From contig CALWJA010000063.1 of assembly GCA_944380875.1 (NCBI GenBank), positions 1 through 64,000 on the forward strand: 64,000 bases of DNA, in the 5' to 3' direction. The notes below the pieces were generated by a model, which saw only the letters and a list, made by a program, of their open reading frames with translations, had not been told where the DNA came from and made no database searches. This stretch comes from an uncultured Clostridia bacterium. GTDB taxonomy: Bacteria; Bacillota; Clostridia; Oscillospirales; Acutalibacteraceae. The translations under genes were made by a program, and so were the position numbers. Of this stretch, positions 16,411 through 23,535 are shown in pieces. How positions within the stretch are numbered: the stretch's first letter is position 1; every line of letters starts with the position of its first letter.

Positions 16411-17673
16411 TCATCCTCCCCTTTCTACAGACAGTACAGGCGCTCCCATGTCTTCTTCCATGGGAAGCAAGGTAGTCACAAAATACCGAATATCGTCCAT
16501 GGCATGATCGTTTTCTTTCACCGGCGCGTCCCCTGTTGTGCCTTGCGCCCAGCGATAAAGGCCAAATTCCCGAATAGAATCCACGCAGTTTCTGCATATG
16601 CGGATCCTCCCCTCTTTGAGAGCAACGCTCACCTGCCGGATTCCATCCAAAACCTGGTTTTTAGCCGGCAGTACCCGAAATCGCCCGTGCCGCAGGATCG
16701 TTTCGATAAAACTTGCGGCAGAAGGATCTACAACTATACACTCTACTTCCTTGATTCCTTCCCTTTCCAGCAGTTCTTCCAAGCCTCTGTAATGCTCTTC
16801 ATCCGTGCGGGAGGAACCCTCTTTTCTGGAATCATAATAGTATTCGCAGACCCTGTACCATACTCCATCCTTTTCGCCCCAAACCCCAAAGGAAGACGGG
16901 TTTACCGTTCCGTAATCGCAGGATATTCTGTAATGCCTGCAGGAAGAAACCGGCTGACAAAAATCCTCTTTTTTCATAAAGGGATACACCAATCCCCGGG
17001 TTTCCGCCCATTCTCCCAATATGAACCGCCTGTAAAAAGGACCCGAATACAGTTTTTCATAGCGTTCTTTGATTTCCGGGCTAAGAGAAGGATTATCCTC
17101 CATGGTGAAATGCAGATAGAGAACGTTTTTTTCTTCCGCTTTCCGGATCCACTCCTGATAAAACCAGTGCTGCGGGTATTCAGGGTTGCAGTTAAACCAA
17201 AACCGGCTTCCATCCACAGAGCACCGGGCCAAAGCCTGTTCTACAAAAGAACGGGGCATTAAGGCCGTTTCGTCCAGGAATACACCGGAAAGCGTGATTC
17301 CTTGAATCAATGCCGCGCTTCCTTCATCCTTTCCTCCAAACAGGTAGAAACGGTTTTCTCCCTCCTCGTATCGTATGCGGAGAAGATTTTCCGTCTCCCT
17401 GTAAATACAGGAAAATCCCTCCTCTTGAAGGGCAGGGAGAAGAGTTCCCATCAAATTTCGTTTCAGAGAACGGATGGTCTTGCCGCAAAAGGCAAAATCG
17501 GCATCTTGAAATTGCCAGAAAGCCCAAAGTACAAATCCTAAACCCATGCAGAGGGTTTTCCCGCTCCGAACGGCTCCATCGCAGATTAAGGCAGTTTTTG
17601 TGGATAAGGGATTTTCGGGCCGCCACCAGCTCATGGCCAAAAGCTGTTTTTCCGAAAAATGCTTAATCCTCAT
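16411..17673 (-). CDS. Terminase large subunit (XtmB-like)
   Basis: 420 residues from ATG 17673 (AAGGAAAACGG upstream), overlapping the end of the small-subunit gene. The ATPase domain has Walker A GAVRSGKT (about 33-40) and Walker B VFLDE (about 131-135). The C-terminal RNase-H-type nuclease domain begins at SCDYGTVNPSSFG (Asp253) with VVDPSAASF and the acidic end NDHAMDDIRYF. All expected catalytic acids are present, so packaging motor and headful nuclease look functional. It resembles PBSX XtmB more than Mu. Confidence 0.9.
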   Translation of the reverse strand: MRIKHFSEKQLLAMSWWRPENPLSTKTALICDGAVRSGKTLCMGLGFVLWAFWQFQDADFAFCGKTIRSLKRNLMGTLLPALQEEGFSCIYRETENLLRIRYEEGENRFYLFGGKDEGSAALIQGITLSGVFLDETALMPRSFVEQALARCSVDGSRFWFNCNPEYPQHWFYQEWIRKAEEKNVLYLHFTMEDNPSLSPEIKERYEKLYSGPFYRRFILGEWAETRGLVYPFMKKEDFCQPVSSCRHYRISCDYGTVNPSSFGVWGEKDGVWYRVCEYYYDSRKEGSSRTDEEHYRGLEELLEREGIKEVECIVVDPSAASFIETILRHGRFRVLPAKNQVLDGIRQVSVALKEGRIRICRNCVDSIREFGLYRWAQGTTGDAPVKENDHAMDDIRYFVTTLLPMEEDMGAPVLSVERGG

Positions 17674-18211
17674 TTTTGCCGTTTTCCTTCTGGGGCTCCT
17701 GCACATTTCCGTCTTTTCCCCGGTATTTTTCCGAAAGAAGCAGGGCGCTTTCCTTAAGCGCTTCATATAAAGGCCGGCTTTCTTCGTGTTCCCGGCCATT
17801 TTCCGCTTCCATCAAATACTGGAGGGCCTTTAAACGGTCATAGAATTTCATCTCCAGTTGTCCATCTTTCCCACGCTTCAGTTCTGAAACCGTATAGAGA
17901 TCTAAAGAATCCAGAATCTCTATATCATCAGGCGTCGTGTATAAAAGGCGGACAGCATCCCGAATGTCCCCAAACGCCAGCCTCCGTATTCCTTCTTCTG
18001 CTGTCTCGTCGGGCTTTTTTCTTTTTTTCCTAGCCTTTCGCGCTGAAGGCTTCCCATTCGCCTGCCCATTCCCGTCATCCGTCGGTTTTTCTTTCCGGCA
18101 AACCAGCGGGGAGTCCTTTTTTTCATCCTCTTGCTTCTGATGGCCGACCTCTCCTGCTCCTTCCTCACAGAAACCCGTCTGCGTTTCAAAAGCTTCCTGC
18201 TTTTTCAGCAA
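17663..18211 (-). CDS. Terminase small subunit, C-terminal domain only (XtmA-like)
   Basis: 182 residues from a TTG at 18211, chosen because GTGAAAGGAGG stands 9 nt upstream; the frame continues to 18307 but those codons show no helix-turn-helix. Residues 73-138 match the terminase-interaction end of XtmA-type small subunits: DIRDAVRLLYTTPDDIEILD, SELKRGKDGQLEMKFYDRLK. The N-terminal part is a charged, low-complexity linker (about 8-70, with KARKKRKK) instead of the usual HTH DNA-recognition domain. First gene of the phage cluster. No integrase, repressor or late activator gene precedes it. Confidence 0.7.
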   Translation of the reverse strand: MLKKQEAFETQTGFCEEGAGEVGHQKQEDEKKDSPLVCRKEKPTDDGNGQANGKPSARKARKKRKKPDETAEEGIRRLAFGDIRDAVRLLYTTPDDIEILDSLDLYTVSELKRGKDGQLEMKFYDRLKALQYLMEAENGREHEESRPLYEALKESALLLSEKYRGKDGNVQEPQKENGKNED

Positions 18212-18313
18212 ATCGGAAAACCTCCTTTCACCTATCCCGCAAACAGACTCTAAACTTACTCTTTTGAAGGTATGTTTATAAAATTTTTCTGTATAAATAA
18301 AAACCACGCAATA

Positions 18314-18351
18314 AAAAAGGGATATTCCTGTTGTGTTGGAATATCCTTTTT
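18314..18351 (-). terminator. Second of two tandem terminators upstream of the phage cluster
   Basis: Hairpin GGGATATTCC / GGAATATCC with a 9-nt loop, flanked by A and T runs on both sides (minus strand ends CCCTTTTTTATT). Together with the hairpin at 18379 it insulates the phage genes from the HD-GYP operon. Confidence 0.75.
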
Positions 18352-18378
18352 ATATCTTTCTGTATCTATATACGCAAA

Positions 18379-18406
18379 AAAGCCTGCGGAATTTTCCGCA
18401 GGCTTT
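18379..18406 (-). terminator. Terminator of the HD-GYP/DUF5317 operon
   Basis: Perfect 12-bp inverted repeat AAAGCCTGCGGA / TCCGCAGGCTTT, loop ATTT; the minus strand continues TTTTGCG. Confidence 0.85.
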
Positions 18407-18462
18407 CCATTTTCCTATTCTTTCATACACAAATTTTATTTTCCATCATACACAGCTGTAGC

Positions 18463-19014
18463 TTACCCATCTCTCCGCCACAAATGCTTAGCACTGTTCC
18501 TTCTTCCCATACCGGAGAGGAACAACCAGATAATACCTGCCCCCAGAAACAAATCGCCCAAGCTGGCATATCCTCGCAATAACGGGATAGGGATATAGAT
18601 AATATCCCCCAAAAAAGGGAGCCGTGTTTCTTCGCTAAGGCAAATATACCGCAGTTTCTGCATTTCCGTCATTACCGCCGCCATTTCTTCCGGCACCGGC
18701 ATACGCCAGGAATTGCATGCAATCACAAGCCCATTTAGGAAAAGCCCCGCTGCCAGGATCCACAAGCTGGGGATTCGGTAATTGGCAATAAAAAAAACTG
18801 CCAAAAGTCCATATGAAAACAAAAGAGGGATCCACAGCCATTGATCCGGATCACCGGGAATTAGACGGGAAAGGGGCAGTACAGAAGACTGCAAAAGAAA
18901 AGCCCCACAGGGCAACCACAAAAGCCGGATGGGAAGCCGGAGAAAATTCCCGAGCCTTCCACCCCGAATCCATCCCAAAACGATTCCTAACAGGACACAG
19001 GCTATAAGCAGCAT
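18463..19014 (-). CDS. DUF5317-type membrane protein
   Basis: 183 residues, very hydrophobic, with five or six predicted membrane segments (about 3-17, 28-46, 60-76, 82-100, 150-170). It begins MLLIACVLLGIVLGWIRGGR and contains RIPSLWILAAGLFLNGLVIA and the end-region LGDIIYIPIPLLRGYASLGD, the pattern of the DUF5317 family in Clostridia. Function unknown. The ATG is 1 nt past the stop of the upstream HD-GYP gene, so they are co-translated. Confidence 0.75.
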   Translation of the reverse strand: MLLIACVLLGIVLGWIRGGRLGNFLRLPIRLLWLPCGAFLLQSSVLPLSRLIPGDPDQWLWIPLLFSYGLLAVFFIANYRIPSLWILAAGLFLNGLVIACNSWRMPVPEEMAAVMTEMQKLRYICLSEETRLPFLGDIIYIPIPLLRGYASLGDLFLGAGIIWLFLSGMGRRNSAKHLWRRDG

Positions 19015-19015
19015 A

Positions 19016-20323
19016 TCAGTCCGTCCTTTCCAAATGCACTTCCCCTCTCTGGAGAAGACGGATCATGGCTCTTGCAACTTTTGGGTGGAACTGTTTGCCT
19101 GATTCATCCCGCAGGATCTGTTCCGCCTTTTCCAAAGACATACCTTTTCTGTATGGCCTGTCACTGGTTATGGCGTCAAACGCATCTGCAACTCCCAATA
19201 CATATGCGCCCAGGGGAATCTGATCTCCCTTCAGCCCCTGGGGATAGCCTTTTCCGTCATACCGTTCGTGATGGCAAAGGACAATATCACGCATACCGGG
19301 ATAATTATAAATATTTTCCAAAATATGTACTCCCGTTTCCGGGTGTCTCTGAATAATATCCCATTCTTCGTCTGTAAGTTTTCCGGCCTTTTTCAAAATA
19401 GAATCGGGAACACCGATTTTTCCCACATCGTGGAAAAGAGCCGCCAGCCGAAGCACTTCTATCTGCTTATGACTAAATTTAAGCTCTTTCGCAAGAAGTG
19501 CGGCATAATATTCCACCCTCCTGGAATGGCCTTCCGTATAAGCATCCTTGGCTTCCAGAGCGGCCGCAATAGTTTCAACCGTGCTGTATTGCTGTTTCTT
19601 TCCATCCAGATATAATTTGAAAGAATATCGTGCAAGCCAGAGGGGCAGCATGAAAATCAACGCAAAGTATTGGCCGGAAGGCTGCATAAATAAAAGGGCA
19701 AAGAAATACCCAATGGGCGTGGTGCAGATCAGGTTGGGAATCATTTGTACCAATCCCATTAGAATCGCAGGGAAAAACTGAAACTCCCCCTGCAATTTGA
19801 ATAAGGTAAAGAGGGCTATTATATTTACTAGTATGGACACTACCATAAATAGGGCAGCATACAGGAAGGATTGAGGGACCGGCATTTCTCCCGGAATTCC
19901 CCCCGCCAGGCGATAACAGAAACCTGCGGCCAAAATGGAAATTACCAAGTTTGCTATATTAAAGAGTGTTTTTTCCGGCGATGTATTAAAGATATGACGG
20001 TATGTTTTCTTCTTTCCGTCCACGCTCACAACTACAAAAGGGGTAGTGAGAAAAACAATGGCAGCGGCAGCAATAGGGCCCTGAATCAAAACAGCACTCA
20101 AAATACTGATAAAAGACATATCCAGCGCGCACCCTTCCCGGACAGTCAAGGGCAAACTCCGGCATACAATGGTTATTACCGCCAGAACTAAAAACTGGGT
20201 AAATGCATCCTCGCCGGCAATGGGGGTTTTGTCTATGGCAAAATATTTCCAAACACTAAAAATTCCCAGTCCCATCCCGATCAAGGATATGATTGCTACA
20301 TACACTTTAGCTGCCAGTTTCAT
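19016..20323 (-). CDS. Membrane-anchored HD-GYP domain protein
   Basis: 435 residues. The N-terminal half (about 1-225) has about eight hydrophobic segments (MASE-like sensor region); the C-terminal half is an HD-GYP domain. Metal ligands and signatures: HSRRVEYYAALLA, LFHDVGKIGVPDSIL (HD pair), HHERYDGKGYPQGL (variant of HHE...GxGYP) and DAFDAITSDRPYRKG. HD-GYP proteins usually hydrolyse cyclic di-GMP. The membrane region suggests an external or lipid-phase input. GGAAAGGGGGGATTG precedes ATG 20323. Encoded downstream of a 26-residue peptide gene. Confidence 0.88.
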   Translation of the reverse strand: MKLAAKVYVAIISLIGMGLGIFSVWKYFAIDKTPIAGEDAFTQFLVLAVITIVCRSLPLTVREGCALDMSFISILSAVLIQGPIAAAAIVFLTTPFVVVSVDGKKKTYRHIFNTSPEKTLFNIANLVISILAAGFCYRLAGGIPGEMPVPQSFLYAALFMVVSILVNIIALFTLFKLQGEFQFFPAILMGLVQMIPNLICTTPIGYFFALLFMQPSGQYFALIFMLPLWLARYSFKLYLDGKKQQYSTVETIAAALEAKDAYTEGHSRRVEYYAALLAKELKFSHKQIEVLRLAALFHDVGKIGVPDSILKKAGKLTDEEWDIIQRHPETGVHILENIYNYPGMRDIVLCHHERYDGKGYPQGLKGDQIPLGAYVLGVADAFDAITSDRPYRKGMSLEKAEQILRDESGKQFHPKVARAMIRLLQRGEVHLERTD

Positions 20324-20465
20324 TCAATCCCCCCTTTCCCCGCCAACCGTTCAGCCAGCGAATACTTTTAAACACACATCCGGCAAGCATATGCCAAAAC
20401 ACCACACTGCGTCTGCAGAAAATAATGATTATGTAAGACAGACCTGCTCCCCAACCTAAGAAAAA

Positions 20466-20509
20466 GCCTGCCTATTCAATCGAGGAAATCCCTTAACCGA
20501 AATGCAGGC
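20466..20509 (-). terminator. Possible attenuating terminator between the small peptide and the HD-GYP gene
   Basis: GCCTGC / GCAGGC arms with a 32-nt, partly pairable loop, followed on the minus strand by TTTTTCTT. It lies directly after the 26-codon ORF, so it may limit read-through to the HD-GYP gene. The stem is short. Confidence 0.5.
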
Positions 20510-20538
20510 CGCCACACGAACCGGTTATACTTCACCTA

Positions 20539-20619
20539 TTAGAACCAAGTGAAATAGGCGCCGCAGGAAAGAACCAAAGCAACCAGTGCAGAAACAGCAG
20601 CAGCGATCTTAGCTTTCAT
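20539..20619 (-). CDS. 26-residue hydrophobic signal-peptide-like peptide
   Basis: ATG 20619 to TAA 20539. The peptide begins MKAKIAAAVSALVALVLSCG and ends AYFTWF. A good ribosome binding site, GGGAGG, lies 7 nt upstream. Two lysines, a hydrophobic core and a terminal C-x-x-aromatic-rich end (Cys19, ending CGAYFTWF) give it the look of a membrane-processed signalling peptide. Some Clostridia encode cyclic-lactone autoinducer precursors of this size, but the usual charged C-terminal recognition tail of AgrD is absent and there is no agrB here. Could also be a small membrane protein. Its place upstream of a membrane HD-GYP gene is suggestive only. Confidence 0.7.
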   Translation of the reverse strand: MKAKIAAAVSALVALVLSCGAYFTWF

Positions 20620-20737
20620 GGAAACAGCCTCCCATCTTGAATGGGCTCTGTTCTTCGCTAACAAACAGGCGGTTTCCGCTTCGCTTCAGGAAACAGGTCT
20701 GTATACATCCAAACCAATCGAATTTTAAATATCTTTA

Positions 20738-21385
20738 TCAAAAGAAACTGATTTTTCTATTTAGGGCATCTAAAGTTGCCCTCACAACCGGAAGGCCATC
20801 TTCTTCCCACTGGAAACAGGAACCCAAAAGCAGTTCTTCTCTCCCCCTAGATTGGAAAGAAACAGCTACAACAACTGCAGACTGTTCTGCAATCTCCATA
20901 ACTTTTACATCGGATATCCGGGCGCAAAACTCCCCGTTTCCATATTGATTTATAGCTGCAGCAGTAGCCTCCGCCGTTGCACGGCGGCGAGCTGCCCCCT
21001 TTGGGCCTGCCTGCACCTTTCCGCGAAAAACAGCTTCCCCATAAGTAAGTTCCACACAAATTTCCGCGTTATTGCTTCGGATGGATACATCCATTCCGCT
21101 GCATATCAAACGTTTCTCTACTGGAAGCCGGTCTTTTAATACGTCGTCGGAAATCTGTGCTATACTAATAATCCGGTGATCGATCTCCACTCCGAATTTT
21201 GCTATCATCGCAGATTCCACATCTCGAACAATTTGCTTGGGGGATCTTTTCTGCGTGGAAAGAATATGAAGTTCTTTCACGGAATCCTTGTCGTCGAAAA
21301 CGAACTCCGCGCTTACAACTCCTGGGAGCCGGTGGAGCAGTTCTTTCCAAATTTCCGCCTGTTGTATTCTCTCCTGAGAAGCCAT
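20738..21385 (-). CDS. Conserved-looking protein of unknown function
   Basis: 215 residues, no signal peptide or membrane segment. I do not recognise a named domain. Visible architecture: residues 1-80 form an alpha/beta unit with VSAEFVFDDKDSVKELHILS and SPKQIVRDVESAMIAKFGVE (BON/ACT-like alternation), then HRIISIAQI; residues 88-210 are a second unit with repeated beta strands and the helix GAARRRATAEATAAAINQ. The pattern 'sequence-specific start, SPKQIVRDVES' suggests a genuine conserved family. ATG 21385 follows GGAGGATAGGAAGG. It is encoded upstream of the 26-residue peptide and HD-GYP genes in the same direction. Confidence 0.7.
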   Translation of the reverse strand: MASQERIQQAEIWKELLHRLPGVVSAEFVFDDKDSVKELHILSTQKRSPKQIVRDVESAMIAKFGVEIDHRIISIAQISDDVLKDRLPVEKRLICSGMDVSIRSNNAEICVELTYGEAVFRGKVQAGPKGAARRRATAEATAAAINQYGNGEFCARISDVKVMEIAEQSAVVVAVSFQSRGREELLLGSCFQWEEDGLPVVRATLDALNRKISFF

Positions 21386-21746
21386 CCTTCCTATCCTCCA
21401 AACTGCTTGGGAGACTCGTCCGCCTCCAAAATATTATTCCTAATTAACAAAATAAATTCTAAATATTTATGTCCGCATCTTGTATTTCAAAAGACAAGTT
21501 CCCAAATTTCACAAAAATAACATTCTGTATTTTCGGTCACATTTATAACAAAATGACACCAAGATTCGCTAGAAATACAATTGCTTCTATATTATACAGC
21601 AAATTTTTCTAAAAATAAAGGGAAATAATCCGTGAAACAGCCACAATTTGTTAAATTTTACGGGCATAAATTTTACATGGTAATTCTTTCCATTTTTAAA
21701 GTAAAAAAGTTCTTTCAGCTATGATGCCTCGAGATTCCATATTGCA
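21386..21746. other. AT-rich region between the unknown protein gene and the glp terminator
   Basis: No gene seen. On the minus strand TTGAAA with a 17-nt spacer to AATATT (around 21460-21490) might be a promoter for the 215-residue protein, but the match is weak. The plus-strand open frame here lacks a ribosome binding site. Confidence 0.5.
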
Positions 21747-21777
21747 AAAAGGCTTCCGGATATACCGGAAGCCTTTT
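21747..21777 (-). terminator. Terminator of the glycerol-3-phosphate oxidation operon
   Basis: Perfect 13-bp inverted repeat AAAAGGCTTCCGG / CCGGAAGCCTTTT, loop ATATA; the minus strand continues TTGCAA. It lies about 135 nt past the DUF1667 stop. Confidence 0.85.
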
Positions 21778-21913
21778 ACTTCTATCTCCAGTTTGATTAT
21801 ATAATCTGTGGAACATCTCCGCTGTTGCGTTCAGCAGTTCCTTCTTACGTAAAGTTTACATCATAAGAGAAAAATTGGCAGAAAATGTCCCTTATTACAA
21901 AAACATCTGCCCC

Positions 21914-22267
21914 TCATTCGCAGGGAACGTTTTTGGTAGCTACAAAATCCACACCCAATCCCAGAATATCTTTTACCACAACGTCACCGATGGAAACAGG
22001 CGCCTTTACCGTTACAGAATCCAAAAGTGCCATGGCTTTAAAAATATCCTTTTTGGGGATATCCGAACTGGTTTTTACGGAAACACGACGGAGTGTGCCG
22101 CCCTCTACCCGAACAGTAGAAGTGATGACCCTTGTAGGGTTCACAAGCTCCTTTTTGCCGTATTCCGCTCCCCTGGGGCAGGAATTTCCTGTAACCGCAT
22201 AGCCGTTTTCTTCATCCACCTTCAAATGGCAGCCCTTTGGGCATACAATACAGATCAGTTCTTTCAT
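21914..22267 (-). CDS. DUF1667 protein, partner of the FAD oxidoreductases
   Basis: 117 residues. Two CxxC-type pairs near the N terminus (CIVCPKGC and SCPRG) are typical of DUF1667, a small cysteine protein always found with GlpA/GlpB-like flavoproteins in Clostridia; it may hold an iron-sulfur centre or receive electrons. Its ATG overlaps the end of the upstream oxidoreductase gene by 4 nt. Third gene of the operon. Confidence 0.85.
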   Translation of the reverse strand: MKELICIVCPKGCHLKVDEENGYAVTGNSCPRGAEYGKKELVNPTRVITSTVRVEGGTLRRVSVKTSSDIPKKDIFKAMALLDSVTVKAPVSIGDVVVKDILGLGVDFVATKNVPCE

Positions 22268-23535
22268 TTGGCATCGGCCTCCTTCACCACAGATACGGTA
22301 ACCTTTCCATCCCGGATTTTTGAGAACAATGCCTTGGGAAACACGATCTTTTCCATTTCACCGGGCGCCATATGTTCGCGCTTAAAGCTGCAGAGCACTT
22401 CCCCGCCGGAAGAAACCTGAATCACCACGTTGCTGTAAACAAAGTTAACCCGGAAAAAGATCTCCACAAATTTCTCTACATTAGAAGGCCGCACTTTCTG
22501 GGGAACCGTATAATTGACACAGCTTCCGTTTTCCAGGGTAAATATGTCACCCTGCGCTTCACCGTTCTGTGCATACAGAGCAGCCGCTTTGCCGGCACGC
22601 TGGCTTTCAGCAGTAACGAAGTCCACCAGATCGTGAACATGCACTACATTGCCGCTGGCAAAAATGCCGGGGATGGAGGTTTCCATATTCTCGTATACCA
22701 CCGGGCCGTTGGTACGCCGGTCAATCTCAATGCCGGACTGCCTGGAAAGCTCATTTTCCGGAATAAGTCCTACGGAAAGCAATACTGTATCGCAGTCAAA
22801 AACCATTTCTGTGCCTGGAATGGGGCGGCGGTTCTCATCCACCTTGGAAACCACTACCTGCTCCACCCGTTTATCTCCCCGGATATCGGTGATGGTGTGG
22901 GAAAGATACAGGGGAATGTCGTAATCGTTAAGACATTGAACTATGTTTCTGTTCAGGCCGTTGGAATATGGCATCAGTTCCACACAGCCCAGCACCTTGG
23001 CGCCTTCCAGCGTCATACGGCGAGCCATTATTAGGCCGATATCGCCGGAACCCAGGATAAGCACCCGTTTTCCCACCATATAGCCTTCCACATTCATATA
23101 AAGTTGTGCCGCGCCCGCAGTAAAGATGCCTGCGGGTCTGTCTCCAGGAATGGCGATTGCGCCGCGGGTGCGCTCCCGGCATCCCATATTCAGGACGATT
23201 GCTTTTCCCTTGAGCTGCATGTAGCCATTTTGGCTGTTCATGGCATGGACAGTCTTATCCGGAGATACTTCCAGCACCATGGTATCCAGCATAACCTCTA
23301 TACCGGTATCCTTCAACTGCTCAATGAACCGTCCGGCATATTCCGGCCCGGTGAGCTCTTCCTTAAAGTAATGCAGGCCAAAGCCGTTGTGAATGCACTG
23401 ATTTAAAATACCGCCCAGTTCCCGGTTTCTTTCCAGAATCAGTACCTTTTGGGCTCCGCTTTTATTCGCTTCCAAAGCGGCAGCCAACCCCGCCGGGCCT
23501 CCGCCTACTACAATTACGTCATAGAGAGTCTCCAT
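22264..23535 (-). CDS. FAD/NAD(P)-binding oxidoreductase (pyridine nucleotide-disulfide family)
   Basis: 423 residues. An N-terminal FAD-binding Rossmann motif DVIVVGGGPAGLAAALEA (about 6-23) and a second dinucleotide motif VLILGSGDIGLIMARRM (about 154-170) for NAD(P). CERTR-type segment GCRERTRGAIAIPGDRPAG and the second FAD contact GIFASGNVVHVHDLVD are present. This type partners the GlpA-like dehydrogenase and likely passes electrons from glycerol-3-phosphate to NAD or another carrier. Start ATG 23535 overlaps the upstream stop. Confidence 0.87.
   Translation of the reverse strand: METLYDVIVVGGGPAGLAAALEANKSGAQKVLILERNRELGGILNQCIHNGFGLHYFKEELTGPEYAGRFIEQLKDTGIEVMLDTMVLEVSPDKTVHAMNSQNGYMQLKGKAIVLNMGCRERTRGAIAIPGDRPAGIFTAGAAQLYMNVEGYMVGKRVLILGSGDIGLIMARRMTLEGAKVLGCVELMPYSNGLNRNIVQCLNDYDIPLYLSHTITDIRGDKRVEQVVVSKVDENRRPIPGTEMVFDCDTVLLSVGLIPENELSRQSGIEIDRRTNGPVVYENMETSIPGIFASGNVVHVHDLVDFVTAESQRAGKAAALYAQNGEAQGDIFTLENGSCVNYTVPQKVRPSNVEKFVEIFFRVNFVYSNVVIQVSSGGEVLCSFKREHMAPGEMEKIVFPKALFSKIRDGKVTVSVVKEADAK

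Noticed and set aside
7340..18211. R-type tailocin or extracellular contractile injection system
   Set aside because: Sheath and tube genes are absent while head genes are present, the reverse of a tailocin; no AAA ATPase or toxin gene is seen.
7340..18211. Attachment-site direct repeats flanking the phage cluster
   Set aside because: I looked at both flanks (hflX promoter region and 18211-18420) and found no convincing repeat; no integrase or tRNA end nearby.
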